9,968 nucleotides of DNA, taken from Sutterella parvirubra YIT 11816 (GTDB lineage: Bacteria; Pseudomonadota; Gammaproteobacteria; Burkholderiales; Burkholderiaceae_F). How positions within the stretch are numbered: position 1 is the stretch's first letter; each line of letters starts with the position of its first letter. This document shows, piece by piece, positions 4,527-9,968 of the stretch. The translations under genes were made by a program, and so were the position numbers. Under the pieces are notes generated by a model that saw nothing but the letters and a program-made list of their open reading frames with translations, was not told where the DNA came from and did no database searches. Location: contig NZ_JH604942.1 in the NCBI RefSeq assembly GCF_000250875.1, positions 1-9,968 on the forward strand, written 5' to 3'.

Positions 4527-5630
4527 TCAGACCTTCGGCCGCAGCACGAAGAGCGTGTGGCAGACGCCGAGGTTCGGGTGGGACTCGATCACCTCCAGAC
4601 CCGCCGCCTCAAAGATTTCGAGGAGGTCGGCTTCAAAGAAGAAGCGCGAGTTGCCGTTCGCGAGCACCGTGAAGTAGAGCGAGCTCGCGGCGAGACTCAG
4701 GGCGGCGGTGTCGTTGCGCTGGCGGTCGCACAAGGGTTCCATCACGACGATGACGCCGTTCTCTGCCAACGCCTTCTTGGCTTCGTTCAGAATCCCCACC
4801 GCTTCCGCGCGGCTGAAGCAGTCGAGGAACTGGCTCATCCAGATGAGGTCCGCTTCGCCCGCGCCGTCAAGCGAAGCGCCCTCCGAGAGCCAGTCGATCG
4901 GGAACGCCCGGATGCGGTGCTGGAGCCCCTCCAAATCCGGATTCGCGCGCATGAGGCCGATCTGCTCCGGAAGGTCCACGATCGTCGCTTCCGTTTCCGG
5001 CCACGCTTCCAAGGCCATCTTCGTGAAGCGCCCGGTGTTGCCGCCGATGTCGAAGAAGCGCGCGGGCGCTCGCGCCGCCAACACGCGGAGCGCCTCGCGG
5101 AAGGCGCCGTCCGAATAGAAGTGGTCGAACGCGAACCAGCTCTTCTGGGCCTCCGCCGGGAGGTCCTTCAGGTGCGGGTAGATCGTCTCCCACGCGGGGT
5201 CGAAGGCTTTGAGGCCCGCGGGCTTCCCCGTGCGGATCGCCTCGGTCGTCTCGGCCAACCCCTTGTAGTTCACGTCCGCCGTGAAGTCGAAGTTCGCCGC
5301 CGTCATCGCGTCGTACGTGAGGCACTCGCCCGTCTTCGTCAGGAGGTAGCCCGCCTCGTCCGACCCTTCGACGACGCCCGCCGCCGAGAGGATCTGCATG
5401 AGAAGCCGCGCGCCGTAGGGCGAGACGCCGGCCTCTTCAGCGAGGACTTCGTAGCGCACGGGCTCGGCCGCGGCGCCCAAACGCGCCATCATCCCGAGCT
5501 TCTTAGCCGCGACCGCGGCCTGGAAGATGAAGGGTGAAAAGGCGATGCGCGCCGCATCGTCGTAGGCCTTGAGAAGCGCCGCTTTGTGCCGGGCGCGGTC
5601 GGGGCGCGCCTTGTTGTCCTTGGGATTCAT
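4527..5630 (-). CDS. Class I SAM-dependent methyltransferase of the aryl polyene cluster
   Basis: The 367-residue protein has the plan of plant-type/family-2 O-methyltransferases. A helical, winged-helix-like N-terminal domain (about 20-107, 'FQAAVAAKKLGMMARL', 'YGARLLMQILSAAGVVE') precedes a Rossmann domain. The Rossmann domain has the SAM motif FFDIGGNTGRFTKMAL (192-207) and the acidic ribose-binding site in ATIVDLPEQIG (215-225). Where family-2 enzymes have the catalytic His (LHDW), this protein reads SQFLDCFSRAE (266-276), so the general base is missing or replaced by Asp. Methyltransferases of this type occur in aryl polyene clusters, whose E. coli product bears a ring methyl group. I therefore infer methylation of the aryl head group, possibly on carbon. 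It is the last gene of the operon, 57 bases after the PPTase stop, with its own AAGGA Shine-Dalgarno 8 bases before the ATG. Hairpins at 4412-4487 follow. Confidence 0.85.
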   Translation of the reverse strand: MNPKDNKARPDRARHKAALLKAYDDAARIAFSPFIFQAAVAAKKLGMMARLGAAAEPVRYEVLAEEAGVSPYGARLLMQILSAAGVVEGSDEAGYLLTKTGECLTYDAMTAANFDFTADVNYKGLAETTEAIRTGKPAGLKAFDPAWETIYPHLKDLPAEAQKSWFAFDHFYSDGAFREALRVLAARAPARFFDIGGNTGRFTKMALEAWPETEATIVDLPEQIGLMRANPDLEGLQHRIRAFPIDWLSEGASLDGAGEADLIWMSQFLDCFSRAEAVGILNEAKKALAENGVIVVMEPLCDRQRNDTAALSLAASSLYFTVLANGNSRFFFEADLLEIFEAAGLEVIESHPNLGVCHTLFVLRPKV

Positions 5631-5687
5631 GGTCTTGGTCCTTGGGGTTCAGTCTTTCGTGTTTTGGTACGTGGTGGTGGGCCCGCT

Positions 5688-6302
5688 TCAGCGGAGGATC
5701 CGGGCCATCAGGGGGAGCGCATCAAGGAGCGCCTCCCCCGTGAGGAGCCGGGGTTCGTCCGCCGAGAGCGCCCCGATCATGAGATCGAACGGCGCCGCCC
5801 CGTGCGTCATCGTCCGCATCCGGGGTTCGGGGTACGCGCGATCGAGGTCCTCCGCCTTCGGATACTTGATCCGGCACTCGTGCTCGACCCAGGCGGCGTA
5901 GAAGGCCGTCAGGGGGGCCGGCGCCGCCGCGACCGCCTCGACCTTCTCAGTAGAGAAGGCGTACTCGGCCAACGCCCGCCAATTCTCTCGCGGGCGCATC
6001 GGCTCGACGTCGACGGCGACGGGAGTCTCGGCCGCCCCCAGCATCACCCAGTCCCCCGTGTGGGAGAGCGTCGTGAAGCGACCGCGCGTGGGCGGGTGCG
6101 CCCGGTCGCGCGGGAATTCGTCCGGCGCCGCGACGCCCAGGGTCGCCGCGAACGCGTTGAAGAGCGTTCGCGACCAGAGGTGCTGGCGCTTCCTCGCGGG
6201 GTGGCTGATGGCGGAGAGGCGCTCCCGCTGGGGCGCCGAGAGCGTCTCTAGGGCCCGGGCGTCCAGGGACGCCTCCGGAATCCGCTGAAGAAAGATGATC
6301 AC
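5688..6302 (-). CDS. 4'-phosphopantetheinyl transferase (Sfp-type)
   Basis: The 204-residue protein starts at a GTG (6302) that overlaps the TGA of the upstream ketosynthase (GTGA), implying translational coupling. Sfp-type motifs appear in order: the RKRQHLWSRTLFNAF helix (37-51), the LSHTGDWV strand (79-86), the Mg-binding VAVDVE (95-100; D98, E100), AFSTEK (115-120; E119) and FYAAWVEHECRIKYPK (134-149), equivalent to WxxKExxxK. Here the first Lys is a His (WVEHE), a tolerated variant. The enzyme would move the phosphopantetheine arm of CoA to the serine of the cluster's acyl carrier proteins, which must lie outside this window. The similar frame extending to 6953 is only an overlap with the ketosynthase; homology begins at IIFLQRIPEASL. 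Dedicated PPTases are common in aryl polyene clusters. Confidence 0.85.
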   Translation of the reverse strand: MIIFLQRIPEASLDARALETLSAPQRERLSAISHPARKRQHLWSRTLFNAFAATLGVAAPDEFPRDRAHPPTRGRFTTLSHTGDWVMLGAAETPVAVDVEPMRPRENWRALAEYAFSTEKVEAVAAAPAPLTAFYAAWVEHECRIKYPKAEDLDRAYPEPRMRTMTHGAAPFDLMIGALSADEPRLLTGEALLDALPLMARILR

Positions 6303-7561
6303 GCGCCCGTCCACCGCTTGAAGATGAGCGAGGTGTTGATCCCCCCGAAGGCGAAGTTGTTGCTCATCACGACGTCGGTCGTGATCGGGCGGCCTTCGCC
6401 CATGATGTAGTCGCACTTCCCGCACTCGGGGTCCGGGTTCGCGAGCCCGCAGGTGGGCGCGAACCAACCTGCCCGCATCATCTCGATCGACATCCAGGCC
6501 TCGAGCGCCCCGCAGGCGCCCAACGTATGCCCCATGAAGCCCTTCAGGGTCGACATCGGGACGCGGTCGCCGAAGACGGCTTCGACCGCGCGGCTTTCCG
6601 CCACGTCGCCGTGGAGCGTCGCCGTCCCGTGCGCGTTGACGTAGCCCACGTCCTCGGGCTTCATCCCGGCGACCTCCAGCGCTTCGCGCATGACGTCCCG
6701 CATGCGGTCCGAGTCCGGGTTCGTGATGTGGCGGCCGTCGGAGTTGGTCGCAAAGCCCGCGACTTCCGCGTAGATGGTCGCGCCGCGCGCCAAGGCGCTC
6801 TCCAGGTCTTCGAGAATGAGCGTCCCCGCGCCTTCGCCCAGCACGAGACCGTCGCGGTCCTTGTCGAAGGGCTTGGGCGTCAATTCGGGCCGATCGTTGA
6901 AGCCGGTCGAGGCGGCGAAGAGCGTGTCGAAGACGGCGGTGTTCGCCGGGCACATGTCTTCGCTCCCGCCCGCGATCATCGCGCGCTGGCGGCCGTCGGC
7001 GACCGCCTCGTAGGCGTAGCCGATCCCTTGGCTTCCCGACGTGCAGGCCGAGGACGTCGTGATGACGCGTCCCGTCACCTCGAAGAAGACCCCGATGTTG
7101 ACGGGCGCGGTGTGCGACATGAAGCGCACGTACGTCGTGGCGTTCAATTCTTTGGTGGAGAGGTTCGTCGCCAGCGAGGCGATTTCGCGCACGCCGTTCG
7201 GGTCCCCGGCGCAGGCGCCGTAGGAGACGCCCATGGCGCCCTCGTGAATCCAGGCCTCATTGATGAGGCCGGCGTCCTCCAGCGCCCACTCGGTCGCGCG
7301 CACGGCCATGAGGCTCCCGCGGAACATGCTCCGCATCGTGCGGCGGTTGTAGCGGGCCGAGAGCTCGAAGGGCGCGGCGGGCGCCGCGACGAGGCTTTTG
7401 AGCCCCTTGATCTGCGCCCAGTCGTCCATGCGGCGCACGGCGTTTTGACCGGATTGGAGGTGCGCGAGCACCGTCGGCCAGTCGCAGCCCAGCGGGCTGA
7501 TCCCGGCCATGCCGGTCACGACGACGCGGCGCTTGCCGTTTCGGGTGAGGCTGATCGTCAT
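6299..7561 (-). CDS. apeR: Beta-ketoacyl-ACP synthase, FabF-like (ApeR-type) of the aryl polyene cluster
   Basis: The complete condensing enzyme has 420 residues, the normal KAS I/II length. It opens with RRVVVTGMAGISPLG (11-25). The nucleophile is Cys173 in TTSSACTSGSQGIGYA (168-183), the two active-site histidines are His311 (NAHGTAT) and His345 (GHTLGACGA), and Lys340 and the glycine-rich NFAFGGINTS (402-411) are in place, so it should be catalytically active and not a chain-length-factor type. It condenses malonyl-ACP with a growing acyl chain by decarboxylative Claisen reaction. The order ketosynthase, dehydratase, ketoreductase, ketosynthase matches apeO-P-Q-R of the E. coli/Xenorhabdus cluster, and this gene takes the apeR position. 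The start ATG overlaps the reductase stop (ATGA), and its own stop overlaps the PPTase start. Unusual Cys-rich elements (CGLANPDPECGKCDY, 371-385) lie near the C-terminus. The gene symbol rests on position plus family. Confidence 0.88.
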   Translation of the reverse strand: MTISLTRNGKRRVVVTGMAGISPLGCDWPTVLAHLQSGQNAVRRMDDWAQIKGLKSLVAAPAAPFELSARYNRRTMRSMFRGSLMAVRATEWALEDAGLINEAWIHEGAMGVSYGACAGDPNGVREIASLATNLSTKELNATTYVRFMSHTAPVNIGVFFEVTGRVITTSSACTSGSQGIGYAYEAVADGRQRAMIAGGSEDMCPANTAVFDTLFAASTGFNDRPELTPKPFDKDRDGLVLGEGAGTLILEDLESALARGATIYAEVAGFATNSDGRHITNPDSDRMRDVMREALEVAGMKPEDVGYVNAHGTATLHGDVAESRAVEAVFGDRVPMSTLKGFMGHTLGACGALEAWMSIEMMRAGWFAPTCGLANPDPECGKCDYIMGEGRPITTDVVMSNNFAFGGINTSLIFKRWTGA

Positions 7562-8322
7562 CCGTGAATCCCCCCGTCGACTTCAATGACGCTTCGCGTC
7601 ACGTAGGAGGCGTCGTCCGACACCAGAAAGCGCACGACGTCCGCCACTTCCTCCGGGCGCCCCATGCGCTTCATCGGGATGAGCGGGAGCGCGTGCTCCG
7701 AGATGTGCTCGTCCACCATGTCGGTTTCAATCAACCCCGGCGCCACGGCGTTCACCGTGATCCCGCGCGAGGCGAGTTCAATCGCCAGGGATTTGCAGGC
7801 GCCGATCAGGCCCGCCTTCGCGGCGGCGTAGTTCACTTGACCGCGGTTTCCCATCACGCCCGAGATCGAGCTCACCGCGACGATGCGCCCGCCCCGGCGG
7901 GCGCGCACCATCGGGAGCACCAGGGGCTGCACGACGTTGTAGAAGCCGTTCAAGTCCGTGCCGATCACGTCGTCCCACTGCTCCGGGGTCATCCCGGCAA
8001 AGGTTTCGTCCGCGGCGCGGCCCGCGTTGACGACGATCCCCCAGTAGGCGCCGTTCGCCTCGACGTCCGAGAGAAGCGCCTCTTTGGCGGCCTCCCGGTC
8101 GGTCACGTCGAAGGTGAGCGCACGCACGGGAAGATCGTCCGCTTCGGCGCGGACCGCCGCAAGCGCGTCTTCGAGAGCCGGGCTCATCGAACGGCCGTGG
8201 AGCACCACGCCGAAGCCCGCGCGCACGAGCGCAAGGGCGACGGCGCGGCCGATCCCGCGGGAGGAGCCCGTCACGAGCACCGTGCGGGGCCCGGCGGGTT
8301 TCTTGGGTGAAATGGGAGGCAT
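7558..8322 (-). CDS. apeQ: 3-ketoacyl-ACP reductase, FabG-like SDR (ApeQ-type)
   Basis: This 254-residue classical short-chain dehydrogenase has the cofactor loop TGSSRGIG (18-25), DVTD (72-75), NAG (99-101) and the catalytic set N125, S152, Y165, K169 (VSSISGVMGNRGQVNYAAAKAG). The C-terminal PG..ETDM and 'VIEVDGG' end are as in FabG. HGRS after the second strand (42-45), with a basic residue, fits NADPH. It should reduce the 3-keto group of ACP-bound polyene intermediates before dehydration. It follows the lipoprotein gene after a 99-base gap holding a direct repeat and a hairpin, and overlaps the next ketosynthase by four bases (ATGA). The N-terminus (MPPISPKKPAGPR) is slightly longer than FabG, but the start has a GA-rich ribosome site (GAAGAGAAG) about 4 bases upstream. 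The assignment as ApeQ comes from operon order. Confidence 0.9.
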   Translation of the reverse strand: MPPISPKKPAGPRTVLVTGSSRGIGRAVALALVRAGFGVVLHGRSMSPALEDALAAVRAEADDLPVRALTFDVTDREAAKEALLSDVEANGAYWGIVVNAGRAADETFAGMTPEQWDDVIGTDLNGFYNVVQPLVLPMVRARRGGRIVAVSSISGVMGNRGQVNYAAAKAGLIGACKSLAIELASRGITVNAVAPGLIETDMVDEHISEHALPLIPMKRMGRPEEVADVVRFLVSDDASYVTRSVIEVDGGIHG

Positions 8323-8335
8323 GGTCTTCTCTTCG

Positions 8336-8367
8336 GGTTGGATTGTCGTGAATGGTTGGATTGTCGT
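8336..8367. repeat. 14-bp tandem direct repeat before the ketoreductase gene
   Basis: GGTTGGATTGTCGT occurs twice (8336-8349 and 8354-8367, plus-strand reading), separated by GAAT, so the period is 18 bases. The repeats lie 14-45 bases upstream of the reductase ATG, inside the only sizeable intergenic gap of the operon. Copies with near two-turn spacing can be a regulator site, but may equally be a small duplication. Confidence 0.5.
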
Positions 8368-8394
8368 TCTTTCGTTCTTGTGCGGGGGCGGACG

Positions 8395-8410
8395 GGCATC
8401 CGGAGATGCC
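8395..8410. other. Hairpin just after the lipoprotein stop codon
   Basis: GGCATC (8395-8400) and GATGCC (8405-8410) form a perfect 6-bp stem with a 4-nt loop (TCCG in the minus-strand RNA). It begins 11 bases past the lipoprotein stop. No T-run follows, so it is more likely an mRNA stability or processing element than a terminator. Confidence 0.3.
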
Positions 8411-8421
8411 TTCGGTCGGGC

Positions 8422-8868
8422 TCAGTCCTCAAAGAGGCGGCCGACGGTGTCGTCCATGCGGTTTTTGCTCCGGCCCCATTTCGTGAGGGTGAGTTCACCC
8501 GCGTTGTAGTTGGCGGTCGCGACGATCTCGCCCTCACGCCTCAGCGTGAGCCAGATCGTGCCGACGTAGGTCATGTAGCTCCAGCTCCGGCGCACGCTGT
8601 AGTCGAGCGTATAGGGCGTGGTCTTGGGGCACGCTTCGACCGAGGGGACGAAATAGGTCTTGATCCCGCGGCGCGCGATGGCGTCCAAGAGGTGGTTGAC
8701 GCTCGCCTTGTAGGTGACGCGGGGGTTTTCAATGACGCAGACCTCCGTCGGGCGCTCGTATTGGGCGAGCTTGTAGCCGTTCGTCGTGTTGGCGCAGCCC
8801 GCGAGCATCGCGGGAACGGCCAAAGAGAATACGGCGACGCCGGCAGAAAGTTTCCCCAAGCGGCTCAT
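8422..8868 (-). CDS. Small outer-membrane lipoprotein, Sbal_3080-like family
   Basis: The 148-residue protein starts MSRLGKLSAGVAVFSLAVPAMLAGC: a basic n-region, a hydrophobic core and the lipobox LAGC, with Cys25 as lipidation site. The +2 residue is Ala, so sorting to the outer membrane is expected. The mature part shows VCVIENPRV (43-51), a GIKTY segment, a second Cys (80), TLDYSVRRSWSYMTYV (87-102) and a terminal LTKWGRSKNRMDDTVGRLF (128-146). From memory this pattern (CxxxNPxV, Y.A.RSWD, LxLxKWxxTxxKMDPVxxELL) belongs to the Sbal_3080 family of uncharacterised lipoproteins. The ATG overlaps the dehydratase stop (ATGA), so it is made as part of the operon. It lies between the genes corresponding to apeP and apeQ, where the classical cluster has none. 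A role in placing or shielding the pigment at the outer membrane is only inferred. Confidence 0.75.
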   Translation of the reverse strand: MSRLGKLSAGVAVFSLAVPAMLAGCANTTNGYKLAQYERPTEVCVIENPRVTYKASVNHLLDAIARRGIKTYFVPSVEACPKTTPYTLDYSVRRSWSYMTYVGTIWLTLRREGEIVATANYNAGELTLTKWGRSKNRMDDTVGRLFED

Positions 8869-9398
8869 GAGGGTTTCCCTCCGGCCTTGAGCGTTTCGAG
8901 AAGCGTCGCCGGGTCTTCGGGCTCGAAGGCGTTCAGCTTCGCCGTCGCGACGGTTTCGTCTCCGACGAGGACCCTGCAGTCGAACTGCGCGAGGCGGTCT
9001 TCGCGGGAAACGTACAGGGGTTCGGCGCGCACCGTGACGACGGTCCCGACGGGAAGATCCGGCCGGAGAAGCTCCATCTTCCGGGTCCCCAAAAGGAACC
9101 CCACCGGGACGGGTTTCCCTTCGCGGCGCGCATTCCAGGAGATCCACATCGCCATCCCCTGGGCCATGTATTCGAGAAGCACCCAGCTCCCCATGCGGCC
9201 GTCGGCGGTGAAGAGGTCGTCTTCGCCCCGCACCGCGGCACGCGCGGTGAGCCCCGTTTCGTCCGCTTCGACGAGTTCGTCCAGAAGGAGCATCCCGAAG
9301 CGGTGCGGGAGCAGTTCCGAGGCGGGCGTGCCCGGCCCCAGTTCTTCGGGCTGTTCTGCGGATGCGGCGGACGCGGCGGTGATGCGTTCTTCGGTCAT
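8865..9398 (-). CDS. apeP: Hot-dog 3-hydroxyacyl-ACP dehydratase (ApeP-like)
   Basis: The 177-residue protein has a single hot-dog fold. After a variable Ala/Glu-rich N-terminus come LLPHRFGMLLLDELVEAD (29-46), with the His of the PHR motif, LFTADGRMGSWVLLEYMAQGMAMWI (62-86) and GKPVPVGFLLGTRKMELLRPDLPVG (94-118). PHRxxMLLLD, EYMAQ and GFLLG are the hallmarks of the aryl polyene dehydratase family (COG4706, ApeP). In Xenorhabdus/E. coli, ApeP acts with ApeI to remove water from 3-hydroxyacyl-ACP and form the conjugated double bonds; the ApeI partner must lie outside the window. The ATG at 9398 overlaps the stop of the upstream ketosynthase and its TGA overlaps the lipoprotein ATG. The longer frame reaching 9848 reads antiparallel in another phase of the ketosynthase gene and shows no homology, so the start was placed at MTEERITAAS. 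Confidence 0.85.
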   Translation of the reverse strand: MTEERITAASAASAEQPEELGPGTPASELLPHRFGMLLLDELVEADETGLTARAAVRGEDDLFTADGRMGSWVLLEYMAQGMAMWISWNARREGKPVPVGFLLGTRKMELLRPDLPVGTVVTVRAEPLYVSREDRLAQFDCRVLVGDETVATAKLNAFEPEDPATLLETLKAGGKPS

Positions 9399-9968
9399 GA
9401 AGTCTTTTCCAAAATCAGGACGGCGTTGCTGCCGCCGAAGGCGAAGCTCGCGGAGAGGACCCGGTGGTAGTCGCCGGGAAGAGGCGCGCCCTCCACGATG
9501 CGAAGCCCCGCGGCGGCGTACGCAGGATCGGCGGGAAGGTCCGAGAGGTTCGCGGGCGCCAGGCCCCGGCGGAGCACCTCGACCGCGACGGCGGCTTCGA
9601 GCGCGCCCGCCGCCCCCAGCGTGTGCCCGGTGACGGGCTTCGTGGAGCTCACGGGAACGCCGGGAAAGCACCGCGCATAGACCGCGGCTTCCATCGCGTC
9701 GTTCGCGGGCGTGCCCGTGCCGTGGGCGTTGACGTAGTCGACCGTGTCGGCGCCGGCCATCGCGAGCGCCCGGCGGATCGCCGCCTCGACGGCGAGGCCC
9801 TCGGGGTCGGGCGAGGAAATGTGATGCGCGTCGGAGGTTTCCGCCCAACTCGCGAGGCGGATCATCGGGTCGCCTTCCGGCGTGTGGGCTTCAGTGAGCG
9901 CGCGGTCATGCGTGAGCACGAAGACCGCCGCGGCCTCACCCAGGTTGATCCCGTCGCGCGCCGCGGCG
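9395..9968 (-). CDS. apeO: Beta-ketoacyl-ACP synthase, C-terminal part (ApeO-like), cut by window edge
   Basis: About 190 C-terminal residues are visible. They start in the family segment RDGINLGEAAAVFVL (equivalent to RDGFVxGEGAG of FabF) and continue with DYVNAHGTGTPANDAMEA, carrying the first active-site His, then SSTKPVTGHTLGAAGALEA with the conserved Lys and the second His, and end in ASFAFGGSNAVLILEKTS. The nucleophilic Cys lies in the missing N-terminal half, so catalytic competence cannot be read directly, but both histidines argue for an active synthase and not a chain length factor. Lying directly before the ApeP-like gene (ATGA overlap), it occupies the apeO position. In the studied clusters ApeO pairs with the chain-length factor ApeC for elongation of the polyene. 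The symbol rests on order and family. Confidence 0.85.
   Translation of the reverse strand, partial: AAARDGINLGEAAAVFVLTHDRALTEAHTPEGDPMIRLASWAETSDAHHISSPDPEGLAVEAAIRRALAMAGADTVDYVNAHGTGTPANDAMEAAVYARCFPGVPVSSTKPVTGHTLGAAGALEAAVAVEVLRRGLAPANLSDLPADPAYAAAGLRIVEGAPLPGDYHRVLSASFAFGGSNAVLILEKTS

Overview
The window is GC-rich with strong G/C bias at third codon positions, and every convincing gene lies on the minus strand. Gene content (an aryl polyene cluster of proteobacterial layout, an MmuP-type permease, an IS1634-type transposase relic, a Fur-like palindrome) suggests a Gram-negative proteobacterium. A host-associated betaproteobacterium such as Sutterellaceae would fit, but that is a guess from style and not proven.

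Right part (9968 down to about 4410, transcribed leftwards): the distal end of an aryl polyene (APE) pigment operon. In transcription order it holds a beta-ketoacyl-ACP synthase (ApeO-like, its N-terminus outside the window), a hot-dog 3-hydroxyacyl-ACP dehydratase (ApeP-like), a small Sbal_3080-type lipoprotein, a 3-ketoacyl-ACP reductase (ApeQ/FabG-like), a second complete ketosynthase (ApeR-like), a 4'-phosphopantetheinyl transferase and a class I SAM methyltransferase. Four junctions are 4-base ATGA or GTGA overlaps. The ketosynthases, reductase and dehydratase extend a polyene on ACPs, the PPTase activates those ACPs, and the methyltransferase probably decorates the aryl head group. The operon ends at hairpins at 4472-4487 and 4412-4442.

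Middle (about 4400 to 2920): two gene-poor stretches that look rich in RNA. A minus-strand promoter (4215-4242) starts a leader of about 250 nt. This leader contains a short ORF with tandem Trp codons and a 13-bp helix, and ends in a terminator-like hairpin (3959-3990). Its G-U wobbles favour the minus strand as the RNA. Behind it lies a 109-residue protein matching the N-terminus of IS1634-type transposases, followed by a 10-bp perfect hairpin (3506-3530). Next comes a 17-bp Fur-box-like palindrome fused to a minus-strand promoter. It is followed about 110-120 nt downstream by a strong hairpin and a U-rich tail: a candidate iron-regulated small RNA (about 3409-3288).

Left part (3068 to 1): a separate uptake and salvage unit. 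A promoter (3039-3068) and a structured leader that can hide the Shine-Dalgarno sequence precede an MmuP-like permease, which is translationally coupled (GTGA) to a ribokinase-family PfkB kinase. A 13-bp hairpin (447-482) separates these from an inosine-uridine-type nucleoside hydrolase that has its own promoter and runs off the left edge. Hydrolase plus ribokinase suggests salvage of ribose from nucleosides.

All family and homology statements come from remembered motifs and sequences; no search was run.
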